Of a stretch of 5,714 nt of DNA, positions 1-5,714 are shown one piece after another. A program made the position numbers and the translations under genes. Source of the DNA: DXYV01 sp045543215 (GTDB lineage Bacteria; Bacillota; Clostridia; Oscillospirales; Oscillospiraceae); assembly GCA_045543215.1 (NCBI GenBank), contig JAZQMD010000019.1:1-5714 (forward strand), given 5' to 3'. Within the stretch, counting starts at the first letter, position 1. Each line of letters begins with the position of its first letter. Below the pieces are notes generated by a model. The model had not been told where the DNA came from. It worked only from the letters and a program-made list of their open reading frames with translations, and did no database searches.

Positions 1-2
1 AT

Positions 3-362
3 ATTCGTTTTATCGGGTTCGTGCCTGATGAGGATATGCCGGCACTTTACTCTGCTGCTTCTTTGTTCGTATTTCCAACGCTTTACGAAGGATTTGGCAT
101 TCCGGTGATTGAGGCACAGGCCTGTGGGACACCCGTGTTGACAAGTAATTGTGCTTCCTTGCCTGAAGTGGGGGGAGAGGGCGCAATTTACGTGGATCCC
201 TATGATGTGGAGGAAATCCGGGATGGGATCGTAAAGATATTAAATGACAAGGAACTGGCAAAAAAGCTGGTTTCCAAGGGGTATGAAAACGCAGCCCGGT
301 TTTCCTGGAAAAGGTCGGCCCGGCGGTTGCACGAAATTATAGAAATGGAAATTGACGGATGA
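3..362 (+). CDS. Glycosyltransferase, GT4-like (GT-B fold), C-terminal fragment
   Basis: This is the last 119 residues of a gene whose start lies before the window; the frame is open from base 3 with no stop. The visible part is the nucleotide-sugar-binding half of a GT-B glycosyltransferase of the GT4 (Glycos_transf_1) type. Fragment residues 1-13 give the family's 'G-F-V-P-D-E-D-M-P' stretch, followed by the LYSAA helix and the VFPTLYEGFG block. Glutamates at fragment residues 29 and 37 form the E-x7-E motif that in this family contacts the donor sugar nucleotide. A normal C-terminal helix follows (AARFSWKRSARRL), so the 3' end looks intact. The GTG at 21 is internal to the domain and is not the start. 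The stop overlaps the next gene's ATG by 4 bases (ATGA), implying coupled translation. The context suggests transfer of mannose or another GDP-sugar to a surface glycan, but donor and acceptor cannot be read from the sequence. Confidence 0.93.
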   Translation: MRFIGFVPDEDMPALYSAASLFVFPTLYEGFGIPVIEAQACGTPVLTSNCASLPEVGGEGAIYVDPYDVEEIRDGIVKILNDKELAKKLVSKGYENAARFSWKRSARRLHEIIEMEIDG

Positions 363-2041
363 GTTTCATGGATACTTATTGGTTCTGGCTGGAGAAAACA
401 GCGCAGGACACAAAGCTTTTTGAGGAATTGAGGACGATACAAGGTGATGAAGCGGCCATTGAGGATCGCTTTTATCGTGAATTGGAGTTTGGCACCGGCG
501 GTCTGCGCGGGGTGTTGGGTGCTGGGACCAACCGCATGAATGTCTACACAGTGGCAAAAGCGACCCAGGGTTATAGTAACTATCTCAATCAAAATTTTGA
601 ACGTCCATCCGTGGCTATTGGCTACGACAGCCGCATCAATTCTGATCTATTTGCACGGACAGCGGCGGAGGTGTTTGCCGCAAACGGTATACAAGTTTGG
701 ATTTATCCTAAGTTGATGCCTACCCCGGCGTTGTCTTTTGCAGTACGGGAGCTGGGATGCAGCGGTGGTATTGTAATTACTGCCAGCCATAACCCGGCCA
801 AATACAATGGTTACAAGGTGTACGGCAGAGACGGTTGCCAGATTACTACCAAGGCTGCCGGGGCTATCCAGAAAGAAATTGATCGGATCGATCCTTTCCT
901 GGATGTAAAACTGGAGGGATTTGAAGCCAAGCAAAAGGATGGTCAAATCGTCTATATTGGAGAAAATGTGGTAGATTCCTATCTAAAGGCAGTAGGCACC
1001 ACCTCTGTGCTGCCGGAGGATGTGGCGCGTGATGTATCTATCGTTTACACACCCCTCAATGGAGCTGGTATCTCCTGTGTACCTCGCTGTCTACGAGAGC
1101 ACGGTTTTACCAATATCATTATTCCCAGCGAACAGAAGGAGCCGGATGGCAATTTTCCAACCTGTTCTTATCCTAATCCGGAGGAGCGAGAAGCCTTAGC
1201 CGTGGGGCTCGACTGGGCGATGCGTAGCGGGAGTGACCTGCTTCTTGCCACCGATCCTGACTGTGACCGTGTGGGCGCGGCGGTAAAGCATGGGGATGGG
1301 TATACCCTCATTAACGGGAATGAGATGGGGGTACTTTTGTTGGATTTTATCTGCAAAATACGTCGGGCGAAAGGGACGATGCCCCATGTGCCCGTGGCAG
1401 TTAAGACTATTGTAACTACACCTATGGCGGCCAGTGTGGCCGCCCGTTATGGTGTGGAACTGATTGATGTTTTAACCGGGTTTAAATTCATTGGCGAGCA
1501 GATTGGACTACTGGAGCAAAAAGGGCAGGCAGAGCGTTACATCTTTGGTTTTGAGGAGAGTTATGGCTACCTCAGCGGCAGTTTTGTGCGGGACAAGGAT
1601 GCTGTCAACGCCTCACTGATTATCTGCGAGATGTTTGCCTATTATAAGTCACAGGGAAAGTCTCTGGTGGATGTACTCTCCGGCCTATATGAGGCCCACG
1701 GTTTCTTTGAAAGCCGCCTGCTGACCTTCGTATTCGAGGGACCAACTGGTTTTGCGCGTATGCAGGTGCTGATAGACAGTCTGCGGGAGTGCCCACCCCA
1801 GGAGATTGCCGGTCATGCGGTAGAGCGTATTGTGGATTATCAGAATGATGATACGGGCCTTCCCAGATCAAATGTGGTACGTTTTTTCCTCGAGGGAGGG
1901 CTGGAGATCGTGGTGCGTCCCTCTGGTACCGAACCTAAACTGAAGGTGTATCTGACCATAACAGGTAAATCGAAGGAGCAATGCGCCCAACAGGCCGAGC
2001 AGGTGATGGAATGGATTAACCGCTGGATTTCGGAAAATTGA
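359..2041 (+). CDS. Phosphohexomutase (PgcA/PGM2-like phosphoglucomutase or phosphomannomutase)
   Basis: This is a complete 560-residue alpha-D-phosphohexomutase, about the usual length for the PgcA/PGM2-like branch and longer than typical ManB/AlgC enzymes. All four signature elements are visible: the N-terminal GTGGLRG (45-51); the catalytic phosphoserine loop TASHNP (141-146, active Ser143); the metal-binding loop DPDCDR (299-304), where Cys replaces the more common Ala; the sugar-recognition loop GFEESYGYL (397-405); and the phosphate-binding RPSGTEPK (520-527). The enzyme should interconvert hexose-6-phosphate and hexose-1-phosphate in the cytoplasm through a 1,6-bisphosphate intermediate. 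The sugar loop resembles glucose-type enzymes, yet the gene sits with manA and manC, so it probably supplies mannose-1-phosphate, perhaps along with glucose-1-phosphate. The ATG at 359 overlaps the upstream stop (ATGA). An ATG at 368 would shorten the protein by three residues, and neither start has a strong ribosome-binding site. The fold assignment is firm; substrate choice is inferred. Confidence 0.95.
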   Translation: MSFMDTYWFWLEKTAQDTKLFEELRTIQGDEAAIEDRFYRELEFGTGGLRGVLGAGTNRMNVYTVAKATQGYSNYLNQNFERPSVAIGYDSRINSDLFARTAAEVFAANGIQVWIYPKLMPTPALSFAVRELGCSGGIVITASHNPAKYNGYKVYGRDGCQITTKAAGAIQKEIDRIDPFLDVKLEGFEAKQKDGQIVYIGENVVDSYLKAVGTTSVLPEDVARDVSIVYTPLNGAGISCVPRCLREHGFTNIIIPSEQKEPDGNFPTCSYPNPEEREALAVGLDWAMRSGSDLLLATDPDCDRVGAAVKHGDGYTLINGNEMGVLLLDFICKIRRAKGTMPHVPVAVKTIVTTPMAASVAARYGVELIDVLTGFKFIGEQIGLLEQKGQAERYIFGFEESYGYLSGSFVRDKDAVNASLIICEMFAYYKSQGKSLVDVLSGLYEAHGFFESRLLTFVFEGPTGFARMQVLIDSLRECPPQEIAGHAVERIVDYQNDDTGLPRSNVVRFFLEGGLEIVVRPSGTEPKLKVYLTITGKSKEQCAQQAEQVMEWINRWISEN

Positions 2042-2046
2042 GGGGG
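2041..2046 (+). promoter_or_regulatory. Ribosome-binding site deciding the TTG start at 2053
   Basis: AGGGGG lies just after the mutase stop, 6 bases before the TTG at 2053. Nothing as good precedes the alternative TTG at 2038. The gene has no ATG near its start: the first in-frame ATG falls about 100 codons in, well inside the N-terminal domain, so a TTG start seems unavoidable unless a GTG at 2110 is used. Confidence 0.5.
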
Positions 2047-2052
2047 ATATTC

Positions 2053-3309
2053 TTGAGGAGAGGGAGTACGCAGGGCAATGTCCCACTGTGGAAAAGGCTT
2101 GCAAAGCAAGTGCTTTCCAAGCAGCATAGGGAAGGACTAAAGGGGATTGTAGTTCAGATATATGCCAGATTGGACCGGCTGCGGGTAAAGGAGTGTGTTT
2201 ATCCTGCAGGGGTCAATTTAATCGGACATATACGAGGGGATTTCGGACTGGGGGAAAGCTGTCGTATTGTGGCTTCCTTGCTGAAGGAAGTGGAGATCCC
2301 TTTTTCTATCTTCAACATTCCTTTAAATGGACCTGCAAAAGAGGAAGATATGACCTGGGTGGATTATGAGCAAAAAACGGCACCATACAGCATTAATTTG
2401 GTCCATCTGAATCCCAACGAGCTTTTCGGAGTGGTGGGGAAGGGCCTGTTGAAGTCCCGCTATAACATCGGGTTTTGGCTATGGGAAGTACCAGAATTTC
2501 CCTCCGAGTGGTCTTATGCATTTGAATTGATGGATGAGATCTGGACACCGGCGGATTTTGTGACACAAGCCATTCAGAAGTGTACGCAGAAGCGTGTATA
2601 TACAATGCCTTACGGGTTTCGCACGCCGCCGACAAAGGATGCGTGTACCCGAAGATATTTCGGACTGCCCAATGACCAGTTCTTGTTTTTGGTTTCCTAT
2701 GATGGAAACAGCGTTTCGGAGCGGAAGAATCCGCTGGGAGCGGTGCGGGCGTATTGTAAAGCTTTTTCCGGTGCGGAGAAGGATGTGGGTATTGTTGTGA
2801 AAGCCACGCATGCCCGGGAAGAAGAGCTGAAGAAAATCATTGAGTTGCTAGATGGCTACAACGTATATATTTTAACAGATAGCTTTGACAAGGCGGAGTT
2901 TAACAGTCTCATCAAAAGTGTGGATGTATATGTTTCACTGCATCGTGCAGAAGGATTTGGCCTTGTTATGGCGGAAGCCATGCTGCTGGGAACGCCGGTG
3001 ATTGCTACGGCGTGGTCGGCGAATATGGAGTTTATGAACGAAGATGTTGCCTGCTTGGTACCTGCGGAAATTGTAGCGCTGGATGAGGAGTGTGCTCCTT
3101 ACCATAAGGGCGACCACTGGGCTCAGCCGGATGAAATGCAAGCTGCAAAATGGATGCGCAAGCTTTATGTTAATCGCACCTTCGGTATGGAACTGGCGGA
3201 AAAGGCGCAGCGTCATATGGAAGAAAACCTGACGCTACAGAGTGCCGGAAAACGAATGCAGGAGCGTATCGAGCAGATTGAGAAAACGGTTTTGGAAGGC
3301 AAGAAATGA
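2053..3309 (+). CDS. Glycosyltransferase, GT4-like (GT-B fold)
   Basis: This is a complete glycosyltransferase of about 418 residues. Numbered from the TTG at 2053, the N-terminal domain begins with a basic helix-rich stretch (about 10-45), then GVNLIGHIRGDFGLGES (53-69), a glycine-rich acceptor-side loop in GT-B enzymes. The central part has SINLVHLNPNELF and FWLWEVPEFP, which I recall from GT4 proteins of polysaccharide loci. The C-terminal donor domain carries LHRAEGFGLVMAEAM with E300 and E308 forming the E-x7-E motif, followed by GTPVIAT. No signal peptide or membrane segment is seen, so it is likely cytosolic or peripheral. The frame is open from another TTG at 2038 that overlaps the mutase stop (TTGA) and would add five residues. 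I prefer 2053 because AGGGGG at 2041-2046 is a Shine-Dalgarno-like site 6 bases ahead of it, while 2038 has only weak upstream purines. The stop overlaps the manA start. Mannosyl transfer is plausible from context but unproven. Confidence 0.9.
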   Translation: MRRGSTQGNVPLWKRLAKQVLSKQHREGLKGIVVQIYARLDRLRVKECVYPAGVNLIGHIRGDFGLGESCRIVASLLKEVEIPFSIFNIPLNGPAKEEDMTWVDYEQKTAPYSINLVHLNPNELFGVVGKGLLKSRYNIGFWLWEVPEFPSEWSYAFELMDEIWTPADFVTQAIQKCTQKRVYTMPYGFRTPPTKDACTRRYFGLPNDQFLFLVSYDGNSVSERKNPLGAVRAYCKAFSGAEKDVGIVVKATHAREEELKKIIELLDGYNVYILTDSFDKAEFNSLIKSVDVYVSLHRAEGFGLVMAEAMLLGTPVIATAWSANMEFMNEDVACLVPAEIVALDEECAPYHKGDHWAQPDEMQAAKWMRKLYVNRTFGMELAEKAQRHMEENLTLQSAGKRMQERIEQIEKTVLEGKK

Positions 3310-4268
3310 TGTATCCTATACAGCTTCGCCCTTGCTATAAGGAATGTTTGTGGGGTGGAACAAGACTGAAGGCTGAGTTTGGAAAAACAGATGCGCCTGA
3401 TGTGACCGCAGAGAGTTGGGAACTTTCCTATCACCCGGACGGGATGTCCATAGTGGGCAATGGGCCATATAAGGGGAAAACCATTGAGGAGCTGTGTGCA
3501 CTTGATCGCGTAGGCTTTTGGGGGAGCGAATGCAGAGCGGAACGATTTCCTGTGTTGGTAAAACTCATTGATGCCGCGCAGATGCTCTCAATTCAAGTGC
3601 ATCCCTCAAATGAAAATGCGTTGGCGGAGGCAGGGGAGCAAGGCAAGGCAGAGATGTGGTACATCGTGGACTGCGAGCCTCATGCGTTCATCTACTATGG
3701 ATTTTCTAAAAAGATTTCAGAATCGGAATTTTTGCAGAGGGCGGAAGAGGGGAGCATCTGCGAGGTTTTAAATCAAGTACCTGTTTCAAAAGGAGATGTA
3801 TTTTATATTTTGCCAGGTACGATCCACGCCATTGGGGCCGGGATTGTCATTGCGGAGATCCAGCAGAGCTCCAATACAACATTTCGTGTTTATGATTATC
3901 AAAGAAAAGATGGGAATGGAAACCTGCGCCCACTACATTTAGAACGAGCGGCAAAGGTTTTGGATTATACGCCTGTGATTCCGGAGGAATGCAGGGCTAA
4001 CAGTATGGTTTCCTTTTCAGAATTTACCATGGTGGAAATGTTTTCCTGCAAATATTTCCGGGCATACCGCATTGATATACATACATTGGCTCGTCTATCC
4101 TGTGACGGCCGTTCTTTTCAACATCTCCTGTGCGTGGATGGAAGGGGGAATATCCATTATGACGGGGTTGTATATCCCTTTGAGCGGGGAGAATCCTTTC
4201 TGATGCCGGCGGCGTTAGGGGAGTACATGATTCAAGGGAAATGTCGGATACTGCTTTCCCGCGTATGA
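3306..4268 (+). CDS. manA: Mannose-6-phosphate isomerase, class I
   Basis: This complete 320-residue zinc-dependent type I phosphomannose isomerase interconverts fructose-6-phosphate and mannose-6-phosphate in the cytoplasm. Its length fits the short Bacillus-type ManA rather than the longer enterobacterial form. Family landmarks appear in order: LRPCYKECLWGG at the N-terminus (7-18), ESWELSYHPDG (36-46), and the metal site formed by Q97 and H99 in IQVHPSNENA, E116 in KAEMWY and H174 in PGTIHAIG. The active-site arginine block TTFRVYDYQR follows at 191-200. The rest is the second cupin half. ATG codons at 3306 and 3309 are adjacent. The first overlaps the upstream stop, and GGAAGG at 3294-3299 sits 6 bases before it and 9 before the second, so both are usable. 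This is the entry step to GDP-mannose. A general metabolic role in mannose catabolism is possible too, but placement between a glycosyltransferase and manC argues for biosynthesis. Confidence 0.96.
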   Translation: MMYPIQLRPCYKECLWGGTRLKAEFGKTDAPDVTAESWELSYHPDGMSIVGNGPYKGKTIEELCALDRVGFWGSECRAERFPVLVKLIDAAQMLSIQVHPSNENALAEAGEQGKAEMWYIVDCEPHAFIYYGFSKKISESEFLQRAEEGSICEVLNQVPVSKGDVFYILPGTIHAIGAGIVIAEIQQSSNTTFRVYDYQRKDGNGNLRPLHLERAAKVLDYTPVIPEECRANSMVSFSEFTMVEMFSCKYFRAYRIDIHTLARLSCDGRSFQHLLCVDGRGNIHYDGVVYPFERGESFLMPAALGEYMIQGKCRILLSRV

Positions 4269-4281
4269 AAGGAAGAGAAGC

Positions 4282-5352
4282 GTGAAAAAAACGGCACTGA
4301 TTATGGCTGGCGGCCGCGGCGAACGCTTTTGGCCTAAGAGTAGAATGAATATGCCAAAGCAGTTTTTATCCTTGACTGATAACGGCAAGACAATGATTCA
4401 ATTGACGGTGGAGCGCATCCTTCAATTGGTAAAGATAGAGGATATTTTTATTGCTACAAATCGGGATTATAAGGCGCTGATACAGGAGCAGTTACCTGAG
4501 TTGCCCAAGGAAAATATTCTTTGTGAGCCGATGGGGAAGAACACGGCGCCCTGTATCGGCTTAGGTGCTGTTCATATGGAAAAAAAATATGGAGACGCTG
4601 TGATGATGGTGTTGCCGTCTGACCATATGATTAAGTATACTTCCATATTTATTAATACTTTGCTCGATGCCTGTAAAATTGCCGAGCAGGGTCCTAACCT
4701 AGTTACACTGGGAATTACCCCCGATAGCCCGGAAACAGGCTATGGCTATATTAAGTTTGAACCCAAAGAGGTGTTGGGGCGCGGTTTTCAGGTGGATCAA
4801 TTTGTGGAAAAGCCAGATCTGGAGACCGCGAAGGAATATCTGGCTTCTGAGCAGTACCTTTGGAACAGCGGGATGTTTATTTGGAAAGTGTCTACTATTC
4901 TGAATAATTTGAAAGAGCATATGCCAGAGACCTATCAGGGGTTGTGTAAAATTGGTAAAGCCATCGGGACGGAGGAGCAAAACCGTGTGCTGGAGCAGGA
5001 ATTCCAGGGGTTTCGGGCTGAATCCATTGACTATGGGATCATGGAGAAGGCCAAGAACATTTATATTCTCAGCGGCTCCTTTGGATGGGATGATGTGGGT
5101 TCCTGGCTTGCCGTGGGGCGTATTAAGAAGTCCAATGAGTTTGGCAATGTGGTTACCGGAAATGTGGTGACTGTGGACACTCAAAACACCATTATCCAGG
5201 GGGGCAGTAAGCTAATTGCAACGGTTGGACTGGAAAATATGATAGTTGTAGATACAGAAGATGCGCTGCTTATTTGTGAAAAAGATCGGGCAGGGGAAAT
5301 CAAGAAGGTGCTGGAGAATCTTCGTATCTGCAACCGAACCGAATATTTATAG
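4282..5352 (+). CDS. manC: Mannose-1-phosphate guanylyltransferase (GDP-mannose pyrophosphorylase)
   Basis: This complete 356-residue GT-A-type nucleotidyltransferase makes GDP-mannose from mannose-1-phosphate and GTP. The signature loop AGGRGERFWPKSR (9-21) is followed by PKQFL (25-29), the usual mark of the GDP-mannose enzyme. Further landmarks are NTAPCIGLGA (87-96), LPSDH (111-115, metal-binding Asp), FVEKPD (174-179), WNSGMF (194-199), SIDYGIMEK (248-256) and FGWDDVGSW (267-275). The C-terminus (about 288-356) is a short beta-rich tail. The C-terminal isomerase domain of the bifunctional 470-480-residue ManC/AlgA type is absent, consistent with the separate manA just upstream. The start is GTG at 4282, 13 bases after the manA stop, with AGGAAG at 4270-4275 and a 6-base spacer. 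No ATG is available nearby. It completes the GDP-mannose route with the upstream isomerase and mutase. Confidence 0.96.
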   Translation: MKKTALIMAGGRGERFWPKSRMNMPKQFLSLTDNGKTMIQLTVERILQLVKIEDIFIATNRDYKALIQEQLPELPKENILCEPMGKNTAPCIGLGAVHMEKKYGDAVMMVLPSDHMIKYTSIFINTLLDACKIAEQGPNLVTLGITPDSPETGYGYIKFEPKEVLGRGFQVDQFVEKPDLETAKEYLASEQYLWNSGMFIWKVSTILNNLKEHMPETYQGLCKIGKAIGTEEQNRVLEQEFQGFRAESIDYGIMEKAKNIYILSGSFGWDDVGSWLAVGRIKKSNEFGNVVTGNVVTVDTQNTIIQGGSKLIATVGLENMIVVDTEDALLICEKDRAGEIKKVLENLRICNRTEYL

Positions 5353-5366
5353 GAAGGGATAATAAA

Positions 5367-5384
5367 ATGCACGTTGCTACCTAA
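5367..5384 (+). other. Five-codon reading frame behind a strong ribosome-binding site
   Basis: ATG CAC GTT GCT ACC TAA is preceded by AGGAAGGG with an 8-base spacer, as good a ribosome-binding site as any in the window. The peptide (MHVAT) is too short to assign. It may be the surviving start of a gene destroyed by deletion or frameshift, a leader peptide acting on the hairpins just downstream, or chance. Closeness to the manC stop means terminating ribosomes could re-initiate here. Confidence 0.3.
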
Positions 5385-5389
5385 TACTG

Positions 5390-5426
5390 GGAGTGCTGAG
5401 CGCCCTTTCGTGAGACACGACTTTTT
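5390..5426 (+). terminator. Candidate weak intrinsic terminator or attenuator (two small hairpins)
   Basis: The first hairpin pairs GG at 5390-5391 with CC at 5404-5405 and GTGC at 5393-5396 with GCGC at 5400-5403 (one G-T pair), with an A bulge and a TGA loop. The second is a perfect 5-base-pair stem, TCGTG (5408-5412) with CACGA (5416-5420), loop AGA, followed by C and five T (5422-5426). The stems are short and the T run is modest, so termination would be partial at best. It lies between manC and the permease and could lower permease expression or mark an operon boundary. Confidence 0.33.
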
Positions 5427-5523
5427 GGAATGTGGCGATCTCTTTAAATGTGTGGTGCAATAGGTTTATGGGCACAGGGATTGCCTCCAAGTGATTTCAT
5501 GGAAACAAAGTGAGGATATAAAT

Positions 5524-5714
5524 ATGCTGCAAAAACTGAAGCGGCACCGGTTTCTTTTTGAAGAACTGGTGAAGCGTGATTTTACGAAAAAATATAAGCG
5601 AACCATCCTTGGTATGGCATGGAGTATCCTGTCTCCGCTAATGAATCTACTCATCATGTGGCTGGTGTTCAGTAATTTCTTTGGTAACAACGTTGATCAC
5701 TATGTGATATATCT
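5524..5714 (+). CDS. ABC-2 type polysaccharide export permease, N-terminal fragment (Wzm/TagG-like)
   Basis: The first 63 codons of a gene that continues past the window end are visible. The protein starts with a basic amphipathic segment (MLQKLKRHRFLFEELVKRDFTKKYKRT, quoted in parts: LVKRDFTKKYKR at 15-26), then LGMAWSILSPLMN (29-41) leading into the first membrane span (about 31-54). The order 'charged helix, KYK/RYK, LG-x-AW-x-x-L-x-P' is characteristic of ABC-2 permeases that export O-antigen, teichoic acid or similar glycans. Such permeases pair with a Wzt/TagH-type ATPase, usually encoded next to them, so that gene is expected just downstream. The ATG at 5524 is supported by AGTGAGG at 5509-5515 with an 8-base spacer. 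The family is clear despite the truncation. The exported polymer is not identifiable, though local genes suggest a mannose-derived one. Confidence 0.88.
   Translation, partial: MLQKLKRHRFLFEELVKRDFTKKYKRTILGMAWSILSPLMNLLIMWLVFSNFFGNNVDHYVIY

Larger units (their letters stand above)
5353..5523 (+). other. Intergenic stretch between manC and the export permease
   Basis: About 171 bases lie here without a convincing gene, in a locus where all other junctions are 13 bases or less. It holds AGGAAGGG (5351-5358, overlapping the manC stop), an ATG at 5367 that opens a reading frame of only five codons (MHVAT, stop at 5382-5384), two small hairpins between 5390 and 5426, and the permease ribosome-binding site near its end (AGTGAGG at 5509-5515, 8 bases before the ATG). 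None of the three forward frames gives a protein I recognise, and I find no convincing -35/-10 pair. It could be the scar of a lost gene, a leader with regulatory structure, or plain spacer. Confidence 0.6.

Noticed and set aside
87..98. A 12-base string (GAAGGATTTGGC) shared with 2950-2961
   Set aside because: It encodes the conserved EGFG of the E-x7-E motif in two related glycosyltransferases. It is a family motif, not a mobile or regulatory repeat.
200..592. 130-codon open frame on the minus strand across the glycosyltransferase-mutase junction
   Set aside because: It is antisense to two clear genes and its translation shows no recognisable domain; treated as a shadow.
4699..5184. 161-codon open frame on the minus strand inside manC
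   Set aside because: It lies wholly antisense to a well-conserved gene, matches no family I recognise, and is the kind of shadow frame expected opposite a coding region.
5374..5388. An LPNTG-like string in the manC frame after its stop, resembling a sortase signal
   Set aside because: A sorting signal needs a following hydrophobic span and basic tail at the end of a secreted protein. Here the following residues are charged, there is no secretion signal, and the frame closes quickly.
5481..5509. Possible promoter with TTGCCT as a -35 ahead of the permease
   Set aside because: The sequence 17 bases downstream (AACAAA) is a poor -10 and sits almost on the ribosome-binding site, so a transcript from it would lack a usable leader.
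5448..5513. 21-codon ATG frame just before the permease
   Set aside because: There is no ribosome-binding site ahead of it, it has no recognisable product, and its end overlaps the permease ribosome-binding site.

Overview
This window is a slice of a surface-polysaccharide biosynthesis locus, and every gene is on the + strand. It holds the C-terminal end of a GT4-type glycosyltransferase, a complete phosphohexomutase, a complete second glycosyltransferase, a class I mannose-6-phosphate isomerase, a mannose-1-phosphate guanylyltransferase, and the first 63 codons of an ABC-2 type polysaccharide-export permease. The organism is most likely a low-to-mid-GC Gram-positive of the Firmicutes/Clostridia type. 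This rests on the PgcA-like mutase, the short Bacillus-like ManA, frequent non-ATG starts (GTG, TTG) behind purine-rich Shine-Dalgarno sites, and very tight packing. It is an inference from style and family, not a firm taxonomic call.

Layout. From 1 to about 4268 four genes are packed with 4-base stop/start overlaps or gaps of about 11 bases, which points to one translationally coupled transcript. manC follows after 13 bases. After manC the packing breaks. A stretch of about 171 bases (5353-5523) has no convincing gene; it contains a strong ribosome-binding site in front of a 5-codon reading frame, then two small hairpins, the second followed by a run of five T. The permease then starts at 5524 and runs off the window.

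How the genes work together. ManA (fructose-6-P to mannose-6-P), the mutase (mannose-6-P to mannose-1-P, if it accepts mannose) and ManC (mannose-1-P + GTP to GDP-mannose) form a complete route to GDP-mannose. The two glycosyltransferases are plausible users of GDP-mannose or of a sugar derived from it. The permease suggests the polymer leaves the cytoplasm by an ABC (Wzm/Wzt or TagGH-like) route rather than by a Wzx/Wzy route. I see no RNA gene, CRISPR array, insertion sequence or clear promoter.

The pathway itself is well known and I do not see a previously undescribed system. The points most worth a second look are the manC-permease gap and the type of mutase used for the mannose step.
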